Origin: Euglena gracilis
Taxonomy: Eukaryota > Euglenozoa > Euglenophyceae > Euglenales > Euglenaceae
Length of the DNA stretch: 24,995 nucleotides
NCBI GenBank assembly: GCA_900893395.1
Contig: CAAHFI010967779.1
Location: forward strand, 1 to 24,995
Reading direction: 5' to 3'
Shown here: positions 8,743 to 19,788 of the stretch, piece after piece
Layout: every line of letters starts with the position of its first letter
How positions within the stretch are numbered: position 1 is the first letter of the stretch
Notes under the pieces: model-generated
What the model saw: the letters and a program-made list of their open reading frames with translations, nothing else
Told to the model about the DNA's origin: nothing
The model's database searches: none
Position numbers and translations under genes: made by a program

Positions 8743-8912
8743 GACTAACTCACGGACTAATTCACAGACTCACAGGTGTAACAAAAAATTAACAGACTTC
8801 GGGAGGCAACATAGAGCGTAAACGAAACGGAAAATGAATTTATTCAGCCAGGATTTTACCTGAATTATCCAGACGCCAGAATTGTGCCTGAGCTTGTGAT
8901 CCCATTGGGATT
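8577..8912. repeat. Hairpin 2 of module B (imperfect inverted repeat, ~95-bp arms)
   Basis: The left arm at 8577-8672, read on the minus strand, gives AACGAAACCGAAAATGG, ATTTATTC, AATTATCCAGA and GCCAGAATTGT. The right arm at 8818-8912 gives AACGAAACGGAAAATGA, ATTTATTC, AATTATCCAGA and GCCAGAATTGT in the same order and spacing. By eye about three quarters of positions match. It shares its left edge with the right edge of hairpin 1, so one continuous inverted segment (8502-8672) pairs with both neighbours. Confidence 0.87.
8737..8770 (+). repeat. 12-bp tandem motif TTCACGGACTAA, about 2.8 copies
   Basis: The copies are TTCACGGACTAA, CTCACGGACTAA and TTCACAGACT. They lie in the loop of hairpin 2 and are present in every unit. 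Confidence 0.8.
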
Positions 8913-9073
8913 TGCCGCAACTTTTAATCCTGAATTGGACTAAAGAATCTTCAACCAGGTGAACGAACAGTCACGTGGGGGGGAGGTGGTAGACAAACTA
9001 CACGTCAGCATGGATGTGATGTTGCAAATAAAGGCCAGGTGAAACCCAAAGTGGTGTCCATTTGGCTGTGCCC

Positions 9074-9200
9074 GGGGGGGAGGGGGGCGGGGGAGGGGGG
9101 AGGGGGCCTGCGGCCCCCTCCCCCCGCCCCCTCCCCCTCCCCCCGGACCCCCCTCCCCCACCCCCTTCCCCCTCCCCCCTACCCCCCTCCCCCGCTCCCC
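9074..9200. repeat. G/C tract reference, unit 4: G-run/C-run hairpin (127 bp)
   Basis: About 33 bases that are nearly all G are followed by GGCCTGCGGCC and then about 88 bases that are nearly all C, ending in CGCTCCCC. The centre forms a perfect 14-bp stem (9095-9108 with 9112-9125) around a TGC loop. Pairing continues outward with mismatches only where A, C, T or G interrupt the runs, giving arms of about 40 nt. The unpaired remainder is C-rich with CCCCC runs at short spacing. The G runs meet the usual G-quadruplex pattern on this strand, and the downstream C-rich part does so on the other strand. No known family is recognised. Confidence 0.93.
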
Positions 9201-9518
9201 AATAACAACATCCCTTTGTGTGGACAAAGTTTGGCGGACATGGCGTAAATAGCAAACGGGTAAACGGTAAAAGCAAATAAGGCGGACATGGCGTTTTTGT
9301 TGCAAATGGATTTTTGGTTTCAACAAGTTTGGCGGACATGGCGAAAACAGCAAATGGGTAAACGGTAAAAGCAAAATCAGGCGGACATGGCGTTTTTGTG
9401 GCAAATGGATGAATGGTTTTCAACAAGATTGGCAGACATGGCATTATATAGCGAACGGGTAAACGCTGAATGCAAAATAAAGAGGCAAATGGATAAATAG
9501 TTTTCAACAAGTTTGGCG

Positions 9519-9831
9519 CAGGGCGGTCCTTAAAGAAATAAAAAAACAAAATTCTGCCGTCCCACACTCAATAAAAAATACAGGAAAATGGGCAAAGAAA
9601 TTTGGCATTCTTCGGCGACAACAGGCCGATATCAGGGGGAAAAACTGATTATTGGCATCCTGTGACCATCGACCAATCCACCCAAATCCTCCAAAAGTGT
9701 GTTTTTTTTGGACTTTTTAATTTTGGACCCCGTTCAAGTCCCAGTCCTGCCCTTGGTCGGCCCTTTGGCCGAAAGAGGGGCGGTGCTTAAGAAAAAAAAA
9801 AAAACTTTCCTGTCCCTTAAAGACTGCCCTG
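9519..9831. mobile_element. hAT-type MITE, unit 4 (313 bp)
   Basis: Intact ends and flanks. The internal poly-A reads as one A run where the others have AAGAAAATTAAAA. Confidence 0.81.
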
Positions 9832-10007
9832 GTTTAGCGGACATGGCGTAAATGGCAAACGGTTAAATGGTGAAAATAAAAATTAGGAGGACATGGCGTT
9901 TTTGTTGCAAATCGATTTTTGGTTTTCAACAAGTTTGACATGGCGTATACAGTAAACGGGTAAACGGTAAAGCGGTGCGATACCAGACATGGCCTGTGTA
10001 CAACAGT

Positions 10008-10412
10008 GGTTACCTCCGAGGAGCCTCCGCGGAGGCTCCTCGGAGGCTCCAAGGTAACCAGGCTCCGCGGAGGCTCCAAGGTAACCAGGCTCCGCGGAGC
10101 CTCCGCGGAGCCTAAGGTAACCCGGCTCCGCGGAGGCTCAAGGTAACCAGGCTCCGAGGAGGCTCCGCGGAGGCTCCTCGGAGCCTAAGGTAACCAGGCT
10201 CCGCGGAGGCTAAGGTAACCAGGCTCCGCGGAGGCTCCAAGGTAACCAGGCTCCGCGGAGGCTCCAAGGTAACCAGGCTCCGCGGAGGCTCCAAGGTAAC
10301 CAGGCTCCGCGGAGCCTCCTCGGAGCCTAAGGTAACCGGGCTCCGCGGAGGCTCAAGGTAACCAGGCTCCGAGGAGGCTCCGCGGAGCCTCCTCGGAGGC
10401 TAAGGTAACCAG
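10008..10412 (+). repeat. Module A, unit 5
   Basis: This copy is 405 bp and, as read, identical in layout to the unit 4 reference. Confidence 0.95.
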
Positions 10413-11200
10413 TTTTGCCAGGGCATGTTGTGAACATGGTAATAACGGGAATTTTGTTTTTTTTGTGTTATAAAGAGAAACGTTATTCAATGTCAAACAT
10501 GGACAGATCATGATGGACAGATGCTCTTCCAAACCTGTCAGAACCTGTCCATTTTCTGCCCATTTGCATAGAGGATGCAAAAAAAATTCACGTTCTGCCA
10601 GGTTCGGAAGCTGCCACTGGGCGCAGTCGCCGTGTTTGACATTGAAGAAAGTTTCTCTTTATAACACAGAAAAAAAACAAAAAAATAAATTCCCATTCAG
10701 TTGTATGTTCCCAGCGGGATGACAATTTTACGTACAATTCTGGCCTCTGGATAATTTTGGTGTAATTCTGGCAGAATAAATCCATTTTCGGTTTCGTTTT
10801 AAACTGTATGTTATCACTCAAAGTCCCTGTCCGTTTGCTGCCCATTTGCACAGAGGGGAAAATAATTCACGGACTAACTCACGGACTAATTCACAGACTC
10901 ACAGGTGTAAACAAAAATTAACAGACTTCGGGAGGCAACATAGAGCGTAAACGAAACGGAAAATGAATTTATTCAGCCAGGATTTTACCTGAATTATCCA
11001 GACGCCAGAATTGTGCTGAGCTTGTGATCCATTGGGATTTGCCGCAACTTTTAATCCTGAATTGGACTAAAGAATCTTCAACCAGGTGAACGAACAGTCA
11101 CGTGGGGGGGAGGTGGTAGACAAACTACACGTCAGCATGGATGTGATGTTGCAAATAAAGGCCAGGTGAAACCCAAAGTGGTGTCCATTTGGCTGTGCCC

Positions 11201-11315
11201 GGGGGGGAGGGGGGGGGGGGGGAGGGGGAGGGGCCTGCGGCCCCTCCCCCCCCCCCTCCCCCGGACCCCCCTCCCCCCCCCCTTCCCCCCTCCCCCCTCC
11301 CCTCCCCCGCTCCCC
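11201..11315. repeat. G/C tract, unit 5 (115 bp)
   Basis: Short copy containing an uninterrupted run of 14 G. Confidence 0.93.
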
Positions 11316-11633
11316 AATAACAACATCCCTTTGTGTGGACAAAGTTTGGCGGACATGGCGTAAATAGCAAACGGGTAAACGGTAAAAGCAAATAAGGCGG
11401 ACATGGCGTTTTTGTTGCAAATGGATTTTTGGTTTCAACAAGTTTGGCGGACATGGCGAAAACAGCAAATGGGTAAACGGTAAAAGCAAAATCAGGCGGA
11501 CATGGCGTTTTTGTGGCAAATGGATGAATGGTTTTCAACAAGATTGGCAGACATGGCATTATATAGCGAACGGGTAAACGCTGAATGCAAAATAAAGAGG
11601 CAAATGGATAAATAGTTTTCAACAAGTTTGGCG

Positions 11634-11947
11634 CAGGGCGGTCCTTAAAGAAATAAAAAACAAAATTCTGCCGTCCCACACTCAATAAAAAATACAGGAA
11701 AATGGGCAAAGAAATTTGGCATTCTTCGGCGACAACAGGCCGATATCAGGGGAAAAACTGATTATTGGCATCCTGTGACCATCGACCAATCCACCCAAAT
11801 CCTCCAAAAGTGTGTTTTTTTTGGACTTTTTAATTTTGGACCCCGTTCAAGTCCCAGTCCTGCCCTTGGTCGGCCCTTTGGCCGAAAGAGGGGCGGTGCT
11901 TAAGAAAATTAAAAAAAAAACTTTCCTGTCCCTTAAAGACTGCCCTG
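11634..11947. mobile_element. hAT-type MITE, unit 5 (314 bp)
   Basis: Intact ends and flanks. Minor homopolymer shortening only. Confidence 0.81.
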
Positions 11948-12123
11948 GTTTAGCGGACATGGCGTAAATGGCAAACGGTTAAATGGTGAAAATAAAAATT
12001 AGGAGGACATGGCGTTTTTGTTGCAAATCGATTTTTGGTTTTCAACAAGTTTGACATGGCGTATACAGTAAACGGGTAAACGGTAAAGCGGTGCGATACC
12101 AGACATGGCCTGTGTACAACAGT

Positions 12124-12528
12124 GGTTACCTCCGAGGAGCCTCCGCGGAGGCTCCTCGGAGGCTCCAAGGTAACCAGGCTCCGCGGAGGCTCCAAGGTAA
12201 CCAGGCTCCGCGGAGCCTCCGCGGAGCCTAAGGTAACCCGGCTCCGCGGAGGCTCAAGGTAACCAGGCTCCGAGGAGGCTCCGCGGAGGCTCCTCGGAGC
12301 CTAAGGTAACCAGGCTCCGCGGAGGCTAAGGTAACCAGGCTCCGCGGAGGCTCCAAGGTAACCAGGCTCCGCGGAGGCTCCAAGGTAACCAGGCTCCGCG
12401 GAGGCTCCAAGGTAACCAGGCTCCGCGGAGCCTCCTCGGAGCCTAAGGTAACCGGGCTCCGCGGAGGCTCAAGGTAACCAGGCTCCGAGGAGGCTCCGCG
12501 GAGCCTCCTCGGAGGCTAAGGTAACCAG
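12124..12528 (+). repeat. Module A, unit 6
   Basis: This copy is 405 bp with the standard layout and three consecutive 27-bp subrepeats. Confidence 0.95.
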
Positions 12529-13316
12529 TTTTGCCAGGGCATGTTGTGAACATGGTAATAACGGGAATTTTGTTTTTTTTGTGTTATAAAGAGAAACGTT
12601 ATTCAATGTCAAACATGGACAGATCATGATGGACAGATGCTCTTCCAAACCTGTCAGAACCTGTCCATTTTCTGCCCATTTGCATAGAGGATGCAAAAAA
12701 AATTCACGTTCTGCCAGGTTCGGAAGCTGCCACTGGGCGCAGTCGCCGTGTTTGACATTGAAGAAAGTTTCTCTTTATAACACAGAAAAAAAACAAAAAA
12801 TAAATTCCCATTCAGTTGTATGTTCCCAGCGGGATGACAATTTTACGTACAATTCTGGCCTCTGGATAATTTTGGTGTAATTCTGGCAGAATAAATCCAT
12901 TTTCGGTTTCGTTTTAAACTGTATGTTATCACTCAAAGTCCCTGTCCGTTTGCTGCCCATTTGCACAGAGGGGAAAATAATTCACGGACTAACTCACGGA
13001 CTAATTCACAGACTCACAGGTGTAACAAAAAATTAACAGACTTCGGGAGGCAACATAGAGCGTAAACGAAACGGAAAATGAATTTATTCAGCCAGGATTT
13101 TACCTGAATTATCCAGACGCCAGAATTGTGCCTGAGCTTGTGATCCCATTGGGATTTGCCGCAACTTTTAATCCTGAATTGGACTAAAGAATCTTCAACC
13201 AGGTGAACGAACAGTCACGTGGGGGGAGGTGGTAGACAAACTACACGTCAGCATGGATGTGATGTTGCAAATAAAGGCCAGGTGAAACCCAAAGTGGTGT
13301 CCATTTGGCTGTGCCC

Positions 13317-13446
13317 GGGGGGAGGGGGCGGGGGGAGGGGGAGGGGGAGGGGGCCTGCGGCCCCCTCCCCCCCCCCCTCCCCCCTCCCCCCGGACCCCCC
13401 TCCCCCCACCCCCCTTCCCCCCTCCCCCCCCCCTCCCCCGCTCCCC
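13317..13446. repeat. G/C tract, unit 6 (130 bp)
   Basis: G side interrupted once by C (GGGGGCGGGGGG); C side with CCGGACCCCCC. Confidence 0.93.
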
Positions 13447-13764
13447 AATAACAACATCCCTTTGTGTGGACAAAGTTTGGCGGACATGGCGTAAATAGCA
13501 AACGGGTAAACGGTAAAAGCAAATAAGGCGGACATGGCGTTTTTGTTGCAAATGGATTTTTGGTTTCAACAAGTTTGGCGGACATGGCGAAAACAGCAAA
13601 TGGGTAAACGGTAAAAGCAAAATCAGGCGGACATGGCGTTTTTGTGGCAAATGGATGAATGGTTTTCAACAAGATTGGCAGACATGGCATTATATAGCGA
13701 ACGGGTAAACGCTGAATGCAAAATAAAGAGGCAAATGGATAAATAGTTTTCAACAAGTTTGGCG

Positions 13765-14080
13765 CAGGGCGGTCCTTAAAGAAATAAAAAAACAAAATTC
13801 TGCCGTCCCACACTCAATAAAAAATACAGGAAAATGGGCAAAGAAATTTGGCATTCTTCGGCGACAACAGGCCGATATCAGGGGGAAAAACTGATTATTG
13901 GCATCCTGTGACCATCGACCAATCCACCCAAATCCTCCAAAAGTGTGTTTTTTTTGGACTTTTTAATTTTGGACCCCGTTCAAGTCCCAGTCCTGCCCTT
14001 GGTCGGCCCTTTGGCCGAAAGAGGGGCGGTGCTTAAGAAAATTAAAAAAAAAACTTTCCTGTCCCTTAAAGACTGCCCTG
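13765..14080. mobile_element. hAT-type MITE, unit 6 (316 bp)
   Basis: Same length as the unit 3 reference, with identical ends and flanks. Confidence 0.82.
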
Positions 14081-14256
14081 GTTTAGCGGACATGGCGTAA
14101 ATGGCAAACGGTTAAATGGTGAAAATAAAAATTAGGAGGACATGGCGTTTTTGTTGCAAATCGATTTTTGGTTTTCAACAAGTTTGACATGGCGTATACA
14201 GTAAACGGGTAAACGGTAAAGCGGTGCGATACCAGACATGGCCTGTGTACAACAGT

Positions 14257-14661
14257 GGTTACCTCCGAGGAGCCTCCGCGGAGGCTCCTCGGAGGCTCCA
14301 AGGTAACCAGGCTCCGCGGAGGCTCCAAGGTAACCAGGCTCCGCGGAGCCTCCGCGGAGCCTAAGGTAACCCGGCTCCGCGGAGGCTCAAGGTAACCAGG
14401 CTCCGAGGAGGCTCCGCGGAGGCTCCTCGGAGCCTAAGGTAACCAGGCTCCGCGGAGGCTAAGGTAACCAGGCTCCGCGGAGGCTCCAAGGTAACCAGGC
14501 TCCGCGGAGGCTCCAAGGTAACCAGGCTCCGCGGAGGCTCCAAGGTAACCAGGCTCCGCGGAGCCTCCTCGGAGCCTAAGGTAACCGGGCTCCGCGGAGG
14601 CTCAAGGTAACCAGGCTCCGAGGAGGCTCCGCGGAGCCTCCTCGGAGGCTAAGGTAACCAG
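14257..14661 (+). repeat. Module A, unit 7
   Basis: This copy is 405 bp with the standard layout. Confidence 0.95.
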
Positions 14662-15450
14662 TTTTGCCAGGGCATGTTGTGAACATGGTAATAACGGGAA
14701 TTTTGTTTTTTTTGTGTTATAAAGAGAAACGTTATTCAATGTCAAACATGGACAGATCATGATGGACAGATGCTCTTCCAAACCTGTCAGAACCTGTCCA
14801 TTTTCTGCCCATTTGCATAGAGGATGCAAAAAAAATTCACGTTCTGCCAGGTTCGGAAGCTGCCACTGGGCGCAGTCGCCGTGTTTGACATTGAAGAAAG
14901 TTTCTCTTTATAACACAGAAAAAAAACAAAAAATAAATTCCCATTCAGTTGTATGTTCCCAGCGGGATGACAATTTTACGTACAATTCTGGCCTCTGGAT
15001 AATTTTGGTGTAATTCTGGCAGAATAAATCCATTTTCGGTTTCGTTTTAAACTGTATGTTATCACTCAAAGTCCCTGTCCGTTTGCTGCCCATTTGCACA
15101 GAGGGGAAAATAATTCACGGACTAACTCACGGACTAATTCACAGACTCACAGGTGTAACAAAAAATTAACAGACTTCGGGAGGCAACATAGAGCGTAAAC
15201 GAAACGGAAAATGAATTTATTCAGCCAGGATTTTACCTGAATTATCCAGACGCCAGAATTGTGCCTGAGCTTGTGATCCCATTGGGATTTGCCGCAACTT
15301 TTAATCCTGAATTGGACTAAAGAATCTTCAACCAGGTGAACGAACAGTCACGTGGGGGGGAGGTGGTAGACAAACTACACGTCAGCATGGATGTGATGTT
15401 GCAAATAAAGGCCAGGTGAAACCCAAAGTGGTGTCCATTTGGCTGTGCCC

Positions 15451-15570
15451 GGGGGGGGGGGGGGGGGGGAGGGGGAGGGGGCCTGCGGCCCCCTCCCCCC
15501 CCCCCCCTCCCCCCCGGACCCCCCTCCCCCCCCCCCTTCCCCCCTCCCCTACCCCCCTCCCCCGCTCCCC
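15451..15570. repeat. G/C tract, unit 7 (120 bp)
   Basis: It opens with an uninterrupted G run of 19. The C side is similar to unit 5. Confidence 0.93.
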
Positions 15571-15888
15571 AATAACAACATCCCTTTGTGTGGACAAAGT
15601 TTGGCGGACATGGCGTAAATAGCAAACGGGTAAACGGTAAAAGCAAATAAGGCGGACATGGCGTTTTTGTTGCAAATGGATTTTTGGTTTCAACAAGTTT
15701 GGCGGACATGGCGAAAACAGCAAATGGGTAAACGGTAAAAGCAAAATCAGGCGGACATGGCGTTTTTGTGGCAAATGGATGAATGGTTTTCAACAAGATT
15801 GGCAGACATGGCATTATATAGCGAACGGGTAAACGCTGAATGCAAAATAAAGAGGCAAATGGATAAATAGTTTTCAACAAGTTTGGCG

Positions 15889-16204
15889 CAGGGCGGTCCT
15901 TAAAGAAATAAAAAAACAAAATTCTGCCGTCCCACACTCAATAAAAAATACAGGAAAATGGGCAAAGAAATTTGGCATTCTTCGGCGACAACAGGCCGAT
16001 ATCAGGGGGAAAAACTGATTATTGGCATCCTGTGACCATCGACCAATCCACCCAAATCCTCCAAAAGTGTGTTTTTTTTGGACTTTTTAATTTTGGACCC
16101 CGTTCAAGTCCCAGTCCTGCCCTTGGTCGGCCCTTTGGCCGAAAGAGGGGCGGTGCTTAAGAAAATTAAAAAAAAAACTTTCCTGTCCCTTAAAGACTGC
16201 CCTG
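15889..16204. mobile_element. hAT-type MITE, unit 7 (316 bp)
   Basis: Same length as the reference, with identical ends and flanks. Confidence 0.82.
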
Positions 16205-16380
16205 GTTTAGCGGACATGGCGTAAATGGCAAACGGTTAAATGGTGAAAATAAAAATTAGGAGGACATGGCGTTTTTGTTGCAAATCGATTTTTGGTTTTC
16301 AACAAGTTTGACATGGCGTATACAGTAAACGGGTAAACGGTAAAGCGGTGCGATACCAGACATGGCCTGTGTACAACAGT

Positions 16381-16757
16381 GGTTACCTCCGAGGAGCCTC
16401 CGCGGAGGCTCCTCGGAGGCTCCAAGGTAACCAGGCTCCGCGGAGGCTCCAAGGTAACCAGGCTCCGCGGAGCCTCCGCGGAGCCTAAGGTAACCGGCTC
16501 CGCGGAGGCTCAAGGTAACCAGGCTCCGAGGAGGCTCCGCGGAGGCTCCTCGGAGCCTAAGGTAACCAGGCTCCGCGGAGGCTAAGGTAACCAGGCTCCG
16601 CGGAGGCTCCAAGGTAACCAGGCTCCGCGGAGGCTCCAAGGTAACCAGGCTCCGCGGAGCCTCCTCGGAGCCTAAGGTAACCGGGCTCCGCGGAGGCTCA
16701 AGGTAACCAGGCTCCGAGGAGGCTCCGCGGAGCCTCCTCGGAGGCTAAGGTAACCAG
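16381..16757 (+). repeat. Module A, unit 8, one 27-bp subrepeat fewer
   Basis: This copy is 377 bp: exactly one 27-bp subrepeat and one further C shorter than units 4 to 7. Only two consecutive GGCTCCAAGG-type subrepeats are left. This is a classic unequal-exchange or slippage product. Confidence 0.95.
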
Positions 16758-17546
16758 TTTTGCCAGGGCATGTTGTGAACATGGTAATAACGGGAATTTT
16801 GTTTTTTTTGTGTTATAAAGAGAAACGTTATTCAATGTCAAACATGGACAGATCATGATGGACAGATGCTCTTCCAAACCTGTCAGAACCTGTCCATTTT
16901 CTGCCCATTTGCATAGAGGATGCAAAAAAAATTCACGTTCTGCCAGGTTCGGAAGCTGCCACTGGGCGCAGTCGCCGTGTTTGACATTGAAGAAAGTTTC
17001 TCTTTATAACACAGAAAAAAAACAAAAAAATAAATTCCCATTCAGTTGTATGTTCCCAGCGGGATGACAATTTTACGTACAATTCTGGCCTCTGGATAAT
17101 TTTGGTGTAATTCTGGCAGAATAAATCCATTTTCGGTTTCGTTTTAAACTGTATGTTATCACTCAAAGTCCCTGTCCGTTTGCTGCCCATTTGCACAGAG
17201 GGGAAAATAATTCACGGACTAACTCACGGACTAATTCACAGACTCACAGGTGTAACAAAAAATTAACAGACTTCGGGAGGCAACATAGAGCGTAAACGAA
17301 ACGGAAAATGAATTTATTCAGCCAGGATTTTACCTGAATTATCCAGACGCCAGAATTGTGCCTGAGCTTGTGATCCCATTGGGATTTGCCGCAACTTTTA
17401 ATCCTGAATTGGACTAAAGAATCTTCAACCAGGTGAACGAACAGTCACGTGGGGGGAGGTGGTAGACAAACTACACGTCAGCATGGATGTGATGTTGCAA
17501 ATAAAGGCCAGGTGAAACCCAAAGTGGTGTCCATTTGGCTGTGCCC

Positions 17547-17657
17547 GGGGGAGGGGGGCGGGGAGGGGGGAGGGGGCCTGCGGCCCCCTCCCCCCCTCCC
17601 CCCGGACCCCCCTCCCCCCCCCCTTCCCCCCTCCCCTACCCCCCTCCCCCGCTCCCC
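17547..17657. repeat. G/C tract, unit 8 (111 bp)
   Basis: Shortest copy. The C side retains CCGGACCCCC. Confidence 0.93.
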
Positions 17658-17975
17658 AATAACAACATCCCTTTGTGTGGACAAAGTTTGGCGGACATGG
17701 CGTAAATAGCAAACGGGTAAACGGTAAAAGCAAATAAGGCGGACATGGCGTTTTTGTTGCAAATGGATTTTTGGTTTCAACAAGTTTGGCGGACATGGCG
17801 AAAACAGCAAATGGGTAAACGGTAAAAGCAAAATCAGGCGGACATGGCGTTTTTGTGGCAAATGGATGAATGGTTTTCAACAAGATTGGCAGACATGGCA
17901 TTATATAGCGAACGGGTAAACGCTGAATGCAAAATAAAGAGGCAAATGGATAAATAGTTTTCAACAAGTTTGGCG

Positions 17976-18291
17976 CAGGGCGGTCCTTAAAGAAATAAAA
18001 AAACAAAATTCTGCCGTCCCACACTCAATAAAAAATACAGGAAAATGGGCAAAGAAATTTGGCATTCTTCGGCGACAACAGGCCGATATCAGGGGGAAAA
18101 ACTGATTATTGGCATCCTGTGACCATCGACCAATCCACCCAAATCCTCCAAAAGTGTGTTTTTTTTGGACTTTTTAATTTTGGACCCCGTTCAAGTCCCA
18201 GTCCTGCCCTTGGTCGGCCCTTTGGCCGAAAGAGGGGCGGTGCTTAAGAAAATTAAAAAAAAAACTTTCCTGTCCCTTAAAGACTGCCCTG
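17976..18291. mobile_element. hAT-type MITE, unit 8 (316 bp)
   Basis: Same length as the reference, with identical ends and flanks. Confidence 0.82.
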
Positions 18292-18467
18292 GTTTAGCGG
18301 ACATGGCGTAAATGGCAAACGGTTAAATGGTGAAAATAAAAATTAGGAGGACATGGCGTTTTTGTTGCAAATCGATTTTTGGTTTTCAACAAGTTTGACA
18401 TGGCGTATACAGTAAACGGGTAAACGGTAAAGCGGTGCGATACCAGACATGGCCTGTGTACAACAGT

Positions 18468-18868
18468 GGTTACCTCCGAGGAGCCTCCGCGGAGGCTCCT
18501 CGGAGGCTCCAAGGTAACCAGGCTCCGCGGAGGCTCCAAGGTAACCAGGCTCCGCGGAGCCTCCGCGGAGCCTAAGGTAACCGGCTCCGCGGAGGCTCAA
18601 GGTAACCAGGCTCCGAGGAGGCTCCGCGGAGGCTCCTCGGAGCCTAAGGTAACCAGGCTCCGCGGAGGCTAAGGTAACCAGGCTCCGCGGAGGCTCCAAG
18701 GTAACCAGGCTCCGCGGAGGCTCCAAGGTAACCAGGCTCCGCGGAGGCTCCAAGGTAACCAGGCTCCGCGGAGCCTCCTCGGAGCCTAAGGTAACCGGCT
18801 CCGCGGAGGCTCAAGGTAACCAGGCTCGAGGAGGTCCGCGGAGCCTCCTCGGAGGCTAAGGTAACCAG
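18468..18868 (+). repeat. Module A, unit 9
   Basis: This copy is 401 bp with three 27-bp subrepeats. Small losses lie near its right end, where the closing palindrome is damaged. Confidence 0.93.
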
Positions 18869-19657
18869 TTTTGCCAGGGCATGTTGTGAACATGGTAATA
18901 ACGGGAATTTGTTTTTTTTGTGTTATAAAGAGAAACGTTATTCAATGTCAAACATGGACAGATCATGATGGACAGATGCTCTTCCAAACCTGTCAGAACC
19001 TGTCCATTTTCTGCCCATTTGCATAGAGGATGCAAAAAAATTCACGTTCTGCCAGGTTCGGAAGCTGCCACTGGGCGCAGTCGCCGTGTTTGACATTGAA
19101 GAAAGTTTCTCTTTATAACACAGAAAAAAAACAAAAAAATAAATTCCCATTCAGTTGTATGTTTCCCAGCGGGATGACAATTTTACGTACAATTCTGGCC
19201 TCTGGATAATTTTGGTGTAATTCTGGCAGAATAAATCCATTTTCGGTTTCGTTTTAAACTGTATGTTATCACTCAAAGTCCCTGTCCGTTTGCTGCCCAT
19301 TTGCACAGAGGGGAAAATAATTCACGGACTAACTCACGGACTAATTCACAGACTCACAGGTGTAACAAAAAATTAACAGACTTCGGGAGGCAACATAGAG
19401 CGTAAACGAAACGGAAAATGAATTTATTCAGCCAGGATTTTACCTGAATTATCCAGACGCCAGAATTGTGCCTGAGCTTGTGATCCCATTGGGATTTGCC
19501 GCAACTTTTAATCCTGAATTGGACTAAAGAATCTTCAACCAGGTGAACGAACAGTCACGTGGGGGGAGGTGGTAGACAAACTACACGTCAGCATGGATGT
19601 GAATGTTGCAAATAAAGGCCAGGTGAAACCCAAAGTGGTGTCCATTTGGCTGTGCCC

Positions 19658-19788
19658 GGGGGGGAGGGGGCGGGGGGAGGGGGAGGGGGGAGGGGGCCTG
19701 CGGCCCCCTCCCCCCCGCCCCTCCCCTCCCCCCCGGACCCCCCCTCCCCCCACCCCCTTCCCCCCTCCCCCTACCCTCCCCGCTCCCC
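19658..19788. repeat. G/C tract, unit 9 (131 bp)
   Basis: Standard layout, with an additional CCGCCCC interruption on the C side. Confidence 0.92.

Larger units (their letters stand above)
8285..9073 (+). repeat. Module B reference: AT-richer twin-hairpin module (unit 4)
   Basis: This 789-bp module has no subrepeat array but strong internal inverted homology, detailed in the next entries. Its right third (about 8913-9073) runs from GGATTTGCCGCAAC through AGTCACGTGGGGGG to the G tract. That part holds a possible remnant of a D-type half-repeat at 9009-9029 and is otherwise unassigned. The central copies of B are 788-789 bp in units 4 to 9. Poly-A/T runs that pair with each other may form part of a stem. 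Confidence 0.85.
7880..10007 (+). repeat. Unit 4 (2128 bp), reference copy
   Basis: This clean copy is used for the detailed module entries. Modules: A 7880-8284 (405 bp), B 8285-9073 (789 bp), G 9074-9200 (127 bp), D 9201-9518 (318 bp), M 9519-9831 (313 bp), D' 9832-10007 (176 bp). Private differences are a shorter internal poly-A in M near 9791 and GGAGGCTAAGG near 8053 where most units have GGAGCCTAAGG. Confidence 0.97.
10008..12123 (+). repeat. Unit 5 (2116 bp)
   Basis: Modules: A 10008-10412, B 10413-11200, G 11201-11315, D 11316-11633, M 11634-11947, D' 11948-12123. A, D and D' have exactly the central lengths (405, 318 and 176 bp). B has small private changes, TGTAAACAAAAATT near 10906 and two missing Cs near 11016 and 11030. 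The short 115-bp G tract accounts for most of the unit's shortness. Confidence 0.97.
12124..14256 (+). repeat. Unit 6 (2133 bp)
   Basis: Modules: A 12124-12528, B 12529-13316, G 13317-13446, D 13447-13764, M 13765-14080, D' 14081-14256. All lengths outside G match the central pattern to within one base. Confidence 0.97.
14257..16380 (+). repeat. Unit 7 (2124 bp)
   Basis: Modules: A 14257-14661, B 14662-15450, G 15451-15570, D 15571-15888, M 15889-16204, D' 16205-16380. Non-G modules sum to 2004 bp, the apparent fixed framework of the array, and the G tract adds 120 bp. Confidence 0.97.
16381..18467 (+). repeat. Unit 8 (2087 bp), shortest copy, one subrepeat lost
   Basis: Modules: A 16381-16757 (377 bp), B 16758-17546, G 17547-17657, D 17658-17975, M 17976-18291, D' 18292-18467. 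It is short because module A has two rather than three consecutive 27-bp GGCTCCAAGG-type subrepeats and because its G tract is the shortest (111 bp). It shares AAGGTAACCGGCTCC, one C fewer, with unit 9. Confidence 0.97.

Noticed and set aside
8285-9073. Module B as a complete terminal-inverted-repeat transposon
   Set aside because: The inverted arms are internal and overlapping rather than terminal, and I found no matching target duplication at the module borders.
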